Counted from the first letter of the stretch, positions 36,201 through 48,280 are shown. The stretch is 64,000 nt of DNA from Clonostachys chloroleuca (GCA_037952775.1 JBANAY010000004.1:4464001-4528000); one strand, 5' to 3'. The notes: generated by a model from the letters alone, not told the origin. Translations and numbers: made by a program.

Positions 36201-37775
36201 GAACAGCGAAAGCGAGTCACTATCGGTGTTGAGCTCGTGGCCAAGCCCAGCCTATTGATTTTCCTCGACGAGCCCACTTCTGGTCTTGATGGTCAGTCCG
36301 CTTTCAATACAGTTCGGTTCTTGAAGAAGTTAGCCGCCGCCGGTCAGGCCGTTCTCGTGACGGTTCATCAACCTTCCGCACAACTCTTCGCACAATTCGA
36401 CACACTTCTTCTGCTTGCGAAGGGAGGCAAGACTGTCTACTTTGGCGAAATTGGCGAGGAAGCTCAGACAGTCAGAGAGTACTTTGGCCGCTACGGCGCC
36501 CCTTGCCCACCGCATGTGAATCCCGCAGAGCATATGATTGATGTCGTTTCCGGGCACCTATCGCAGGGCAAAGACTGGAATAGTGTCTGGACGTCATCAC
36601 CTGAGCACGATGCTGTTAGCAAAGAGGTCGACCGGATCGTTGATGAAGCCGCATCTAAACCGCCTGGCACTGTGGACGATGGTTACGAGTTCGCTATGCC
36701 CCTGTGGGAGCAGGTCAAGATCGTTACTCATCGAACTAACGTCTCGCTGTATCGCAACGTCGACTACATCAACAATAAGTTCGCGCTTCACATCTCTTCA
36801 GCTTTGTTCAACGGATTTTCGTTTTGGATGATTGGAGACTCCGTTGGAGACCTTCAGCTTAAACTCTTTACGATTTTCAACTTCATCTTCGTAGCCCCTG
36901 GAGTGCTAAGTACGAAATCACCATTCTCATTTTGTAACATGACTAAAGCTAACTGTTGGACAGATCAATTACAGCCGCTCTTCATCAAACGTCGCGATAT
37001 CTTCGAAACCCGAGAGAAAAAGTCCAAGATGTACTCTTGGGTCGCCTTCGTCACCGGATTGATCGTGTCAGAGATTCCGTACCTTCTCATCTGCGGCGTA
37101 CTCTATTTCGTCTGCTGGTACTACACAGTTGGCTTCCCATCGGATTCGAACCGGTCCGGCGCAACACTGTTTGTCATGCTCATGTATGAGTTCTTGTACA
37201 CGGGTATTGGTCAATTCATCGCGGCGTATGCGCCAAACGAAATCTTCGCTTCTCTGGTCAACCCTCTCCTCATCGGAGCTCTCGTCTCTTTCTGCGGAGT
37301 GCTGGTCCCCTATGCCCAAATTCAGCCTTTCTGGCGCTACTGGATGTATGTCTTGGTCCCTCTCCGTATTCCTTTCGTTCATCTCTAATTATCAACCAGG
37401 TACTACTTGAATCCCTTCAACTACCTCATGGGAAGCATGCTGGTCTTCGATGTATGGGGAGCCGACGTGAAGTGCTCGTCCAGTGAATTTGCCACGTTCG
37501 ACCCTCCGAACGGCACCACGTGTGCGGCATATCTCGTCGACTACCTCAAGTCCGAGCTGGGAGCCACGAGCCACCTTGCTAATCCCGAGGCAACGACCGG
37601 ATGCCAAGTGTGCTCATACACCAAGGGAGAGGACTACTTGTACTCCCTTAACCTGAAGGAGTACTACTACGGATGGAGAGACGCCGGCATTGTGACTCTC
37701 CTGGTATTCAGCTCGTATGCCTTAGTATACCTGCTCATGAAGCTTCGCACCAAGACCTCCAAGACGGCGGAGTAA
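33294..37775 (+). CDS. atrB: AtrB/BcatrB-type PDR multidrug ABC transporter, 6 exons
   Basis: Exons 33294-34072, 34127-35024, 35079-35239, 35300-36909, 36964-37345 and 37400-37775 encode 1401 aa. Three introns (35025, 35240, 36910) have lengths divisible by three and no stop, so they are hidden in one long frame; removing them restores [29 protein letters not shown] and [17 protein letters not shown]. Order is NBD1-TMD1-NBD2-TMD2. NBD1 has GRPGSGCTT (residue 111), [10 protein letters not shown] and [14 protein letters not shown]2 has GSSGAGKTT (about 806) and [11 protein letters not shown]. The region upstream of NBD1 ([30 protein letters not shown]) matches what I know of the AtrB/BcatrB/PMR1 group, which exports fungicides and plant phenolics across the plasma membrane. 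Start is ATG 33294. Divergent from a Zn2Cys6 regulator. Confidence 0.93.
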
Positions 37776-38521
37776 ATACGCAAGGAGAAAGATGATGATA
37801 AGTGGGCGTCAAGAAGCCCCACAGATGACAGAATGATTATATTTTCTCAATTAACAGGATAGACAGATTGTGCAAACATACTATATGGTTTAGAAATTAG
37901 ATCAAATTAGACACATAGACAACATAATAGATTTTCCTACAATGTCAAAGCATCAATCCTGAGACGCAAATGAGTATCCGTCAGCCAAGTAATGTAGGTG
38001 ACATTGTGTAGACCGTATTCACCAACGTAATAATATTATTACAATTGGTACAAAAATGGAATCCTAGCATACTTTGTTTCTCGAAGATGTTTATCTGCCC
38101 CTTGTGGTGAATGCTGAGAATGAGAATACATACTTGCGGGGCGTATAACAATATGGTGCATTGCAAACCAATTAGTCTAACTCTAGCTGGGCATGCAGAT
38201 ATAATAATTCAAGCCTTTTGAGAAGAAGCATTCGATATTAGTTAAGAAACCCATACTAATTAGCCTATAAAATCGAAGATGAATTGTATTATGCAGCTAT
38301 CTTGACAATAATGTAGAGTGGCGGAGGTTGGGAGTATAGGGTAGCTTCGGCATTGGCAGTATGTGAATAGACGCCGATGGAAGCCGAAGACACAGCCGAC
38401 GTCACCCTTCATCACCAATTCCGGTCGCTCTCACATACTTCCACTTCCAGACAAATCTCAGAACCATCCCAAGACAAACACTCCGAACTCTCCCAATTGA
38501 CCTCTTAGGACGCTACTCGAG
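37776..38521. other. intergenic
   Basis: AT-rich 3' flank of the pump, then the promoter of the hydratase gene. No gene seen. Confidence 0.5.
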
Positions 38522-39558
38522 ATGCCTACCAGAATCCTCCCCTCCGTCCCCTCAAGACAGGTAGTCTTCCTCTGCCGCCGCGCATACTCAGCTGAGGCAG
38601 CGCCCCTCATCCACGTCACAAACCTGCCCGCCCCCAACAGCGGCCACATCCGCATCCTCGAGCTCAACCGCCCCTCCGCCCGGAACGCAATCTCCAAAGG
38701 TCTTCTGGCTCGCCTCGGCGCCGAGGTTGAGAGCATCCGCAGCCAGTACGGACCCAATGGCGAGGAGAACCCCCCGTGAAGCGCTTCGGCGGCGCGGCCG
38801 GCGTCGACGAGAAGGGTCCTACCCGCGCCCTCGTCATCGCCAGCGCAGTCGACACGTGCTTCTGCGCCGGCGCCGATCTGAAGGAGCGTCGGACCTTCAC
38901 ACAAGAAGAGTACTGCCCTCCACCTTTTCCCTCCTTCACACTGGACTTATACTAACTGCCAACGTTTTTAAAAAATAGGACGGCCGAGTTCCTCGCCAAC
39001 CTCCGAGGCACCTTCTCCGCCCTCTCCGCCCTCCCCATCCCGACAATCAGCGCCATATCCTCCCTCGCCCTCGGCGGCGGCCTCGAGCTCGCCCTCTCCA
39101 CCCACTTCCGCGTCCTCACCTCCAACGCCACCGTTGGCCTGCCCGAGACCCGCCTGGGCATCCTCCCGGGAGCTGGAGGCACCTTCCGCCTGCCCGCCCT
39201 GATCGGCCTCCCCCGCGCCCGCGACCTGATCCTCACCGGCCGCCGCGTCGCCGCCCCCGAGGCTTACTTCCTCGGCATCGCAGATCGCCTCGTCGAGATC
39301 GTGCCCGAGGAGGGCGAGAGCGACGGGTCCAAGATCCTCGAGCTCGCGCGCAGGTCCGCGCTGAGCGAGGCTGTCCGGCTGGCCCAGGAGATTTGCGAGG
39401 GAGGTCCCGTGGCCGTGAGGGCTGCCCTGGAAGCTGTGAGCTGGGCTCGGGAGGACAAGGAGAACGAAATGTACCAGAGAGTTGTCAAGACGGAAGATAG
39501 AGACGAGGCTTTGAAGGCTTTCCAGGAGAAGAGAAAGCCCGTGTTTAAGGGGAGGTGA
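38522..39558 (+). CDS. mitochondrial enoyl-CoA hydratase, methylglutaconyl-CoA hydratase (AUH)-like, apparent 1-nt frameshift
   Basis: Exons 38522-38909 and 38979-39558 (69-nt intron, GTACTG donor, ACTAAC branch, TAG acceptor) give 322 aa after one frame repair. The N-terminus is a typical mitochondrial presequence rich in Arg/Ser. The crotonase fold is clear: CFCAGADLKER (oxyanion region and AUH-like KER), SLALGGGLELAL and ETRLGILPGAGG with the catalytic Glu residues. By family, it hydrates 3-methylglutaconyl-CoA in leucine breakdown; other enoyl-CoA substrates are possible. The first frame stops right after GEENPP, while VKRFGGAAGVDEKG follows in another frame. The break is a C6 run (38770-38775); a seventh C restores the frame. 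No intron signals are present at that point. Confidence 0.87.
38770..38775 (+). other. frameshift point, C6 run
   Basis: The hydratase frame changes by minus one here, just after GEENPP. Confidence 0.65.
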
Positions 39559-39913
39559 ACGGCTTATATTCTACATACCCTTTATAGATGTGAGAGACCG
39601 ACTCAGTTAAACGGATACTACATTAACGAAGCACCACTGATGGATACGATGGATAATAGGTAAAGCACCTTAGCCTATGCATTAGGATAATCTATCTGCA
39701 GAGACATCTCTATCCCAACGCTTGGGATACATGATGGATTGGCTTGGTTAATTTCATACACAATTGAATCTGCTGTCTCGTAACGCCCGCTCAACTCAAC
39801 ATGAAAGTTTCTTTTAAGACATATTGCTCCCCTTCAAAGTTGGCAGCTCACAATTCTATGCTTCCATCTGGCTTGTCACAAATCGAAAATGAATTTAATC
39901 GCGAGAAGTATTC
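39559..39913. other. convergent 3' flank
   Basis: Short AT-rich region between two converging genes; nothing else seen. Confidence 0.5.
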
Positions 39914-42900
39914 CTAGGTCTCAATCTCGTCTGCGGTAAGTGTTGGTAAGGGGTGGTCCTTCGAGGCATCGTTGACTTGGATATCACCGTCAGCATCCTC
40001 CGCTGTCTCAACGAGAGGCTCACCCGCAGGCTCTGGGACCACAGGAGGCTCTCGTTTAGGAACGTTCACATGTTGTCCCTTGTCGCTGTCCCGGACGTAG
40101 CAGAGATAGTACGGCTCTCCACTCTTACTCAGCGTTTCAAGGACTTCTTGAGTGTTCTGGTTCTCTTTGACCGCCGCATCATTGTACCATCTCCAGACAT
40201 TCGCCTCGAAGTCGTGGATCCATACCCAGTAGTGCCCCGAGCTCAGGTGGCCACGATGACAGATGACTGCCTGTAGTCGATATGGGTTCTTTTCCATACC
40301 AGTAACTAATTGCTCTAGTCTCTGCCCATAAATGGCAATATCATCCTCTAGTTGAGCTCGCGTCAGTTCCTCAATTGTCGCCATTTCATTTAGTTCAATA
40401 GCCGGCTTGTGGCTGGTATTAATTGCGGAATCAGTCATGTTCGAGTCTATGTCTTGATCCGATAGTGTAATGAGGTCCTCAGTAGTGTGGCCATCAAACG
40501 CAAATTGGTCGTCGAGCGAAGCGATGGCGGAACGTGCCTCCGCTATTGCGGAAGCCCAATCGCTTGTCTGGCTCTCATCCCTTCTCCTGATTTCGTCTAG
40601 CAGAGCTCCGGTTTTTTTGGATCGGCATTGAGGCGGACTTTCTGCTGTTTCAAATCTGCTAGCCATTCACCCACCACCCACTGTTCCGTGCGGCGCTTGA
40701 ATTCGGGAGAGTCATGGGGCGCATCCATGTAACGGTCGAGGTACAGAGTCTCTGGAATGACTACAGGGTTATCGTTCTTGCGCCCAATTGATTGAGATCT
40801 TTGAATGAGGACATGTAAGACGGGAGGTAGGCTCTTGATAGCTGTGTATCGGGTAAGCCTGCTTTCTTCCAGAACTTGTTGGTCAAAATTCCGTCCTAAG
40901 GCATCGTAAAGTGAGCATGGTCCATCCGCTGCTGGAAAGGCTGTAATCGATCTGTCGTAGCTGATCTCGCTCTGGTATGTGTGGTCATCGAATTTCTTCG
41001 TGTAGTTGACAGTGGTGACAAAGAATGTTTCCATTATCTTCTCGAATTGGATTCCGGTCTTTTCGTCAACCGAGCTTGGGTGTATGGCTGCCTGCAGTCG
41101 GTTGATGATACTTCCAATGACTTCCTCCACGTCTTGTTGGTCGGTTCCCGAGGATCTTTTTTGATGTCCTAGAGCGTCAAGGACTTTCTCATCGATGGTC
41201 TGTTGTTGTTTTTCATCAACTAGGTCGCTCATGATGACATCGGCATCCGAGTTTTTGGTTGGCTCGCCAGTCACTGTAGCGGATGTCTCGGCTATTGATT
41301 CATCAACTACTCTGATAGTTGTTTCGTTGGGTTTTCTATCTGGATGCGTAGAAGAAGGCTGCTCTTCCGAGACCGGTTTATCAGACATCACAGTCACCAG
41401 GTCGACCAAAGTTTCAGAGCTGCCATTGCTGACAGTTTCGGAGTCTTGGCTTGAATGATTTCTTTCGGAGGCCATCTCTGTATCCTCTACCACTGGCGAA
41501 GGAGGTTTCGATGGGGGTCGTACTGGTAGAGGTGGAGGTAACGTCGAGGCCGACGCCTCTTTAGATTTCAAGTCCTCCAGTAACGAGTGCGTCGACAGAA
41601 GAACAGCGTTAGCTAAACGTTGGGATGGGCGTGTTGCAGCCTGATTATGGGACTTGAGCTTGTTGAATAGGTCGGCAAGTTCATGGACAACTACAATCGT
41701 AATTAGCGAAATGTGGGAGAGCAAATCACTCAGAAGGGGGTTCACAACGTACAGGCTTGAGCGACCACAGCTTCGGCTCGATCCATGGTCATCTTGTTCC
41801 CTCCAATTTTCCGTTCGGCAATTTGCTCGTCAGTTAATTCCAAACGATAATCAGAGTAGTTGAAGGCTATATCTCGAACGGCCTTGACGGTGAATAGGTA
41901 CTGGAGTAAACTGTTTAGGTAACAAGTGTTGCCGATATTATTTAACCCTACCGGGATATTGATATCTGCAGGGACATCGTTCCCATCATCTTCCTCTCCA
42001 GCAGGCGCAAATCTTTCTTGAAGCTCGGCAGCTCCTTGTTTGAGACGGGCATCATCAGTGACGTCGGCGATCGTGTTCAAAGCACTTAGGTAGAGAAGCT
42101 TTTCTTGTCTGCTTGTACAAGATTTGAGCTATGAAAAGGTTAGCGAAGAGCAAGAAAACATGAGGACAGGGTGGTGCAAATTGGTATGAGCCAATCGTAC
42201 GGGCATCTTGGCCTACCTTGCTTCTTCCTACTTGGATCCATGCTTGGGAATCCATCACTTCATTGGGCGGGACATTGAAGAGTGCCTTGCTGGTATCAAG
42301 GGTCATATTGGAATCAGATTCCATAAGAAGACGAGTCTGGTATTCAGGATCACTTGAAGCACCAGCAATCACCATGAGCATGTCGCGAGCCGTGGCGGCT
42401 TGCCCAGGGCGGCCTGCTAGGGTAAGCCTGAACGAGGCAATGATCTGGTCGGCGGTGTATCTGTTTGGCGGCGAGAGATCAAAGAATTTGAGGGCTTGGT
42501 TGAGCTCATTATTCTCAGAAGCTTGCATCCTTTCCATTAATGACTCAAAAATGGAAGATTGTGTCATTGCGAACTCCGAAAGTGCCTCATCCCCATAGTC
42601 ATTGGCAATCGCGACAAGGCCATTTACCATGGCTTTCCGTTGGCTGGGGATGAGATCCCACTGCCGGAAGTAGGCATTGACAGTTGCCTCTCGGGGCAAG
42701 TTAGGAAGGATGCCCAGCAATCTATAGCGCTCAAGGTCTGTCAAGGCATGGCTTTTCGCTCCAGGGGCATCCTTAGACCCCAGGTCTGCGTACAAAGCCG
42801 AAGTTATAAACGTTGGCTTCTCAGTTGCTTGCCCCGTGCGATGGATAATACACTGGACTTCAGCTCGGACATCCTCGACATAAGCACGGTAAGTACCAGG

Positions 42901-43910
42901 CTCGGTTGTCCCCGATGGTCCAGATGCTGGCTCTGGTGCCCTGGGTGTAAATTGGCCATCGTCTTCGTCATCCAACATTACAACAGTTTCAGAGAACTCC
43001 AAGTCGCGAAAAATTCTGAAAGACCTAGGCCCAAATAGAACCGAAAACCGCTTGTTACGTTTCGATATGCTCCGTAGATCGTTTGTTGGTGATTCCAACA
43101 GGTTTTTTAGGTATGTATTGAGATTGAGTGGTGCCTGGGTTATCCATCCCTCATTTGCGCCCTCATATCTTTCAGGGTCTCGGGCTTTGGCATTGTACAA
43201 TTCTTTGCGGATAGCGTCATGGTCGGTGAGCAACTGCGCCCACCAGGATCCCATCCGTGGCTCCAAGACCTCGACGGTGATCTGAAAGGTGCAGGGCGGA
43301 GCGACACACACAAACTGCTCTCTTGAGAGTAAAGGATAGTACTTGGAGCGTTCCTCTAGCAGATCAGCGTCATCTGTTGACCCAGCCCAAACCAGATGAT
43401 GCCATGGATATTTCGACTCCTCCATGGGCCACGAGGCCTGTAGCGGGTTGCAGAGATTGTCTTGACAGTGTTCGTTCCACTTCATCTTGAATACGAAGTG
43501 GAAATGGCACTCGATGCATAGCGAGGATAGAACCCGGGTCGATGGCGTCGAGTAGCTTTGGTTTCCGTTGAGAACGAGGCGGTGCTCATGGTCCCAATCG
43601 TACGGTATATCTACCTGGTATTGTCGTGCCTTCTCGAACGGTCCGATATTAGTGGTTTTGTTGTTCAAAAGCTCGTAAATCCATCGGCTAGGATGACGTC
43701 CTGTACGATGGTTGGTTAGCAAGATGGAGTCACGAACCTGAGCGGCTGCAATAATCGGTTACCTGGACGCTCGACTCCATCATTGTAGGTCTGGGGCTTC
43801 GCTCCTGCCAGGTTATTATGCGCTGCATCGGTTGAAGCTGCTCCTGGTAACTGAGTATAAGCGCTGGCATCATGATCCTGCTGAGGTCCCAGTTCATATA
43901 AGTTCGCCAT
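39914..43910 (-). CDS. ubp2: Ubp2-like ubiquitin carboxyl-terminal hydrolase, 4 exons, apparent 1-nt frameshift
   Basis: Exons 43910-43763, 43700-42217, 42128-41753 and 41690-39914 give about 1261 aa if one base is added in the last exon. The long N-terminal region (residues 1-600) has the Ubp2-type CxxC-containing part (LCIECHFHF). The USP catalytic domain begins with GLNNIGNTCYLNSLLQY, catalytic Cys613, and ends with the His box HRGHLSSGHYWVW, catalytic His about 1156. A poorly conserved, Ser/Thr/Glu-rich insert (about 690-840) splits the catalytic domain, as in many Ubp2 proteins. It removes ubiquitin chains, in yeast Lys63-linked chains with Rsp5. The frame breaks at an A7 run (T7 on the plus strand, 40612-40618) between LNADPKK and TGALLDEIRRRDE; an eighth A repairs it. 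Start at ATG 43910. Confidence 0.88.
40612..40618 (-). other. frameshift point, A7 run (T7 on plus strand)
   Basis: The Ubp2-like frame changes by minus one between LNADPKK and TGALLDEI. Confidence 0.65.
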
Positions 43911-45250
43911 GGTGGGAGGCAAAGGCCGTTAGACCTCTGCAGGCGATGCCAGCTAGCTCTCGTGTCCGGCCACTTGGTATATGGCGATGCTTGCTGCAGA
44001 TGTCGATGCGATCCAAAGAGCTCGGCGGGTTTCGCATCCAGGTATCGAGATACGCACAGCTACCCGGTGCGTGCCGTGACCTGCGTCGGTTGGGTGCGGG
44101 AGCTGGTTATTTGCTGGAGGAGGAGAGCCGATGGAGGTGGATGTATGAGATGGGTTGGCGTTGCAGATTACCCGGCATCGGTTGGAGGTGTAGCACGAAG
44201 AAAGAAGGCTGCTTTGACGTCGTTAAGTCGTTATGCGTATTCGTAACTACTGCAGGTGACGGGTGGCTCAGGCTGACGTAGACGCTTGGCGGCCTGTGTT
44301 TGGAGGTGATGTGAGATGGGAGCTCAGTCTGCATTGGAAGCTTCCCAGCTGTTGCTTGTTGTCGTGGGGTCATCAACCCAATCTAATCAATGCTGGAAAT
44401 AATACGTAATAATCCAGGCACTGCAAGCCACATGCGCGGATGACTAAGCACATACGGGAGGCTTCCCCTCGTGTTTCTGGTTTCTCTTGCCTTGACAAGG
44501 AAATGATCAACTTGGAATAGCACCAAGGTACTGCTTAACATTTGCCACCGAATATCCATTCGCCGGTGTCCTACTTTCGATGAACTTTCGATGGAAATTC
44601 TATCGCAGATGGCGAGCCCTCGGCGCTACCATTTGGGGGATTACCGCCACGCAGAATCTCGGATGAGAAGGGGATCGCTCAAAGTCCAATCATATGGACC
44701 TAGATGACCCTCGTATCAAAGTCTGATATATATTTGTTGAGATATATATCCGATACCTGGGATTTATGTACTTTAAGCTTCAGGACTTTATATTGAGTCA
44801 TCGCCAACTGTGATGGCCCTGGTATGCATTCTGGGTACATATTAGTGATATGAGCTGTAACTTCATGCATCACTTATAGACGGCTTAATAGTGTATTCAA
44901 AAACCCCATCTTAACCCAATATCCCCCCTGCTTCAGGTGCCTAGGGGTGTATTTGGGGGGCGTGCTCATCATAAGCCATCTGGGTCAAGACATCACTCAC
45001 GGCCATGCACCTACTTGGACCACCCGTTGAACATGATGCAGGTAGCCTGCCATCCCGATTTCAAGTCAGCGCCGCGTTGACCCACAAGAAAATCCCCCAC
45101 TGAGAATAGAATGCCTGCGGTTCGGCCCAAGATAACGAAGCCAGGCCGGACCCCGCTCCATGGTGACGCCGTCCTGCGGCATATCTCCGAATCTTATCAG
45201 ATCCTCTCACCACCGCACTTGGTTCACCATCCATCAACCTTGTCTGCTAC
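43911..45250. other. divergent intergenic region
   Basis: 1.3 kb between the Ubp2-like and hydantoinase-like genes, with an AT-rich patch around 44720-44770. Frames at 43832-44376 look like chance frames. Confidence 0.5.
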
Positions 45251-48200
45251 ATGCCTGTGGGCTGCAAAATGACATCAGAACAAAAACAGGCTCCGCGCCG
45301 TCTCCGTGTCGGCATCGACGTCGGTGGTACTAATACCGACGGTGTCATCATCGACCCGTCAGAGAGCACCCCCAACAAGGCCATCAAAGCATGGCACAAG
45401 ACGGCGACGACGCCGGACCCCAGCGATGGCATCAGCACAGCCATCCAGACCATGTTCGATTCTGCGGGAATCGATGCATCTGATGTGGCAAGCGTAACTA
45501 TCGGAACAACCCACTTTGTGAATGCTGTTGTTGAAATGGATGCCAGTCGGCTGGCTCCTGTCGCGGTTCTCCGGCTATGTGGCCCATTTTCAAAGCATGC
45601 CCTACCATGTGTGGACTGGGACGAAGACCTGAGGGATGTCGTTCTGGGCCATTATACCCTTTTGAAGGGTGGCCTGGAAGTCGATGGACATTTGATTTCT
45701 GATATTGACGAAGAGGAAATCAAGAGCCAATGTTCCATTATCAAACAGAAAGGCATCAGGAGCATCGTTATCAATGGTGTATTCAGCCCTATAGATACCG
45801 TGGAGCGTCAGGAAGAGAGGGCCGCTGAAATAGTGAAGCGGGAGATACCAAACTGCGATGTCGTTTGTTCAAAGGAGGTGGCCAACTTGGGTTTCTTGGA
45901 GCGAGAGAATGCCTCGATCCTCAATGCGGCTATTCTGCCATTTGCCCGAAAGACAATCTCCTCTTTCCAGAAACCTATGAAAACCGTCGGGTTAAATTGC
46001 CCTGTTTTCATTGCCCAGAACGATGGTACTGTATTACCAGGCGCAATGGCAGCACGGCTCCCTATCCGGACATTTTCAAGCGGACCAACAAACAGCATGA
46101 GAGGTGCCGCTTATCTCGTACAGCAGACATTGGATGAAGATATTATGGTCGTGGATATTGGTGGAACCACGACGGACGTTGGCCTTCTCCAGGCAAACGG
46201 CTTTCCTCGTCAACAGGCGGCTTACAGCGACCTGGCTGGCGTAAGAATGAACTTTTCCTGCCCCGACATCAAGAGCATTGGTCTTGGTGGTGGTTCAATT
46301 ATCCACACAGGGGAACCAATGGCAATTGGTCCAGAGAGCACTGGAAATAAACTGACGAGTGAGGCCGTAGTCTTTGGTGGCCAAACACTCACAGCAACAG
46401 ACTTTTCTGTCATGTCTAACCCAGACCTGGAGATTGGAAACCGCGAGCTCCTACAGGGGATTGTTACCTCTGAACTGCTTTCAAATTTCCAGGGCCTCGT
46501 GAAGAAGAGGCTGGAAAGAATAATCGACGTGATGAAAACCTCGCCAGGTGACATCCCGGTGCTACTAGTTGGTGGTGGAGCAGTCATTGCACCCCATGAA
46601 CTGTCCGGAGCCAGTAAGGTTGTAAAGCCTCAATGGTCAGGAGTTGCAAACGCGATTGGCGCCGCGATGGCTCGACTAAGTGCCGTGGAGGATATAATCG
46701 TTTCTACTGAGAACCAGACAACAGCCGAAGCACGCGATTCAGTTACCCGGAGGGCAATTGAGAAGACTGTCTCTGCCGGTGCCGAACCTGCAACTGTCGA
46801 AGTTGTGGAAGTAGAGACTCTACCTTTGTCATATGTCGAAAACAAGACTCGATTTATCATTCGCGCTGCTGGAGATTTCGATACCAGTAGAACCCAGAAC
46901 GTCGAGGATAGCGTTGGAGGTCAGGTTGAAGCCGAGAATAGCCATGATGAAACCATCCCTGAACGTGTCCTTCCAAAGCCAAACCAGAGGAAAGGTCCTC
47001 ATAAACAGGTTGATGTGAATGAATATGTGCCTGATGTGCGAAACCGCACATGGTACATTTCAGAGACAGACGTTGAATGGATCGCGACAGGGTGTTACAT
47101 TCTCGGCACTGGGGGTGGAGGATCCCCATACTCTAGTAAGATACGCCTACGAACGGAGTTGCGCAAAGGAGCCGTCATCAGGGTTGTAGATACCCGTGAT
47201 ATTCCAGATGATGCTCAGGTTGGCTGTGGCGGAGGAGCAGGCAGCCCAACCGTGGCCATTGAGAAGCTCGGTGGCGACGAGATGCTTGAATCGCAGCACG
47301 AGCTGTATAAGATCTGCGACAGGCCAGCCACTCACATGATCTCTGTTGAGATTGGTGGCGCGAATGGGTTGCAGAGCATGATCATTGGAGCCAGCACATT
47401 GATGAATCTCCCTGCCGTGGATGGCGACTGGATGGGCCGGGCATACCCAACCAAGTGGCAAACCACACCCGTCGTCTTCAATGAACGCACGCCTATCTGG
47501 GCCCCTATTGCCATGTCAGACGGCAATGGGAATGTGGTTGTAATGCCAAAGACCTCCTCGGATGCGCATGTTGAGCGTATCCTTCGGGCGGCAATCGGCC
47601 AGATGGGATCCAATGTTGGTGCTGCGGACGCCCCAGTAACGGGAGCCGAGACCAAAAGATGGGTGGTCGAACATACCATATCCCAGTCATGGAGAATAGG
47701 TAGAGGTGTGGCAAAGGCCAGACAGGAAAATCAAGTGTCGAATGTGGCCGAGGCTATCATCGATCAGTGTGGTGGTCCCAGTGCAGGCAGGGTTCTATGG
47801 AAAGGCAAAATTGTTGGAGTTGAGCGGAATCTCAAGACAGGGCATGTCTATGGAGAATGCTTGATCCAAGGCACAGATGTGTCTGGCAAGGAGGATGTCG
47901 TTGATTCAGCGTTTCGCGGGATACTCAAGATCCCGTTCAAGAACGAGAACATTGCGGCCATCAAGGTGCCAGAAGACGGAAGAAAAGAGAAGCAGGAAGA
48001 TATCCTGGCTATTGTCCCGGATTTGATCACAGTCATTGATGCGCAGAGTGGAGAAGCTGTTGGAACCCCTGAGTACAGGTATGGGCTGCTGGTTGTGGTG
48101 TTGGGACTGGCGGCGAGCGACAAGTGGACGAACACAGAGCGAGGTATCAAGCTCGGAGGACCAGAAAGCTTCGGGTTTAATCACTTGAGATACACTCCCC

Positions 48201-48280
48201 TGGGCACTTACCAGCCTCCTCGGAGCGTCATCGATGAGTATGATGGTAGGGCAAGTGGGGTAGCTCGGAGTAGTAGGTAG
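45251..48280 (+). CDS. hydantoinase/oxoprolinase-DUF917 fusion protein
   Basis: One uninterrupted 1009-codon frame. The N-terminal 530 residues are a HyuA-type ATP-dependent amidohydrolase subunit: GIDVGGTNTDGVI (phosphate-binding), VTIGTTHFVNAV, VVDIGGTTTDVG and LLVGGGAVIAP. After an acidic linker, residues from about 600 form a DUF917 domain (GCYILGTGGGGSPY, VGCGGGAGSPTVAIEK, IGGANGLQSM, VDGDWMGRAYP). In bacteria HyuA-like and DUF917 proteins are usually separate, often neighbouring genes. No HyuB-type domain is present. The reaction is likely hydrolysis of a cyclic amide or related compound using ATP; the substrate is unknown. It has no intron, unlike most neighbours, which may hint at an origin by transfer, but that is weak evidence. 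An internal Met at 45269 is an alternative start. Confidence 0.88.
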   Translation: MPVGCKMTSEQKQAPRRLRVGIDVGGTNTDGVIIDPSESTPNKAIKAWHKTATTPDPSDGISTAIQTMFDSAGIDASDVASVTIGTTHFVNAVVEMDASRLAPVAVLRLCGPFSKHALPCVDWDEDLRDVVLGHYTLLKGGLEVDGHLISDIDEEEIKSQCSIIKQKGIRSIVINGVFSPIDTVERQEERAAEIVKREIPNCDVVCSKEVANLGFLERENASILNAAILPFARKTISSFQKPMKTVGLNCPVFIAQNDGTVLPGAMAARLPIRTFSSGPTNSMRGAAYLVQQTLDEDIMVVDIGGTTTDVGLLQANGFPRQQAAYSDLAGVRMNFSCPDIKSIGLGGGSIIHTGEPMAIGPESTGNKLTSEAVVFGGQTLTATDFSVMSNPDLEIGNRELLQGIVTSELLSNFQGLVKKRLERIIDVMKTSPGDIPVLLVGGGAVIAPHELSGASKVVKPQWSGVANAIGAAMARLSAVEDIIVSTENQTTAEARDSVTRRAIEKTVSAGAEPATVEVVEVETLPLSYVENKTRFIIRAAGDFDTSRTQNVEDSVGGQVEAENSHDETIPERVLPKPNQRKGPHKQVDVNEYVPDVRNRTWYISETDVEWIATGCYILGTGGGGSPYSSKIRLRTELRKGAVIRVVDTRDIPDDAQVGCGGGAGSPTVAIEKLGGDEMLESQHELYKICDRPATHMISVEIGGANGLQSMIIGASTLMNLPAVDGDWMGRAYPTKWQTTPVVFNERTPIWAPIAMSDGNGNVVVMPKTSSDAHVERILRAAIGQMGSNVGAADAPVTGAETKRWVVEHTISQSWRIGRGVAKARQENQVSNVAEAIIDQCGGPSAGRVLWKGKIVGVERNLKTGHVYGECLIQGTDVSGKEDVVDSAFRGILKIPFKNENIAAIKVPEDGRKEKQEDILAIVPDLITVIDAQSGEAVGTPEYRYGLLVVVLGLAASDKWTNTERGIKLGGPESFGFNHLRYTPLGTYQPPRSVIDEYDGRASGVARSSR

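Noticed and set aside
43832..44376. Overlapping frames upstream of the Ubp2-like gene
   Set aside because: Cys/Trp/Arg-rich chance translation of promoter DNA on both strands.
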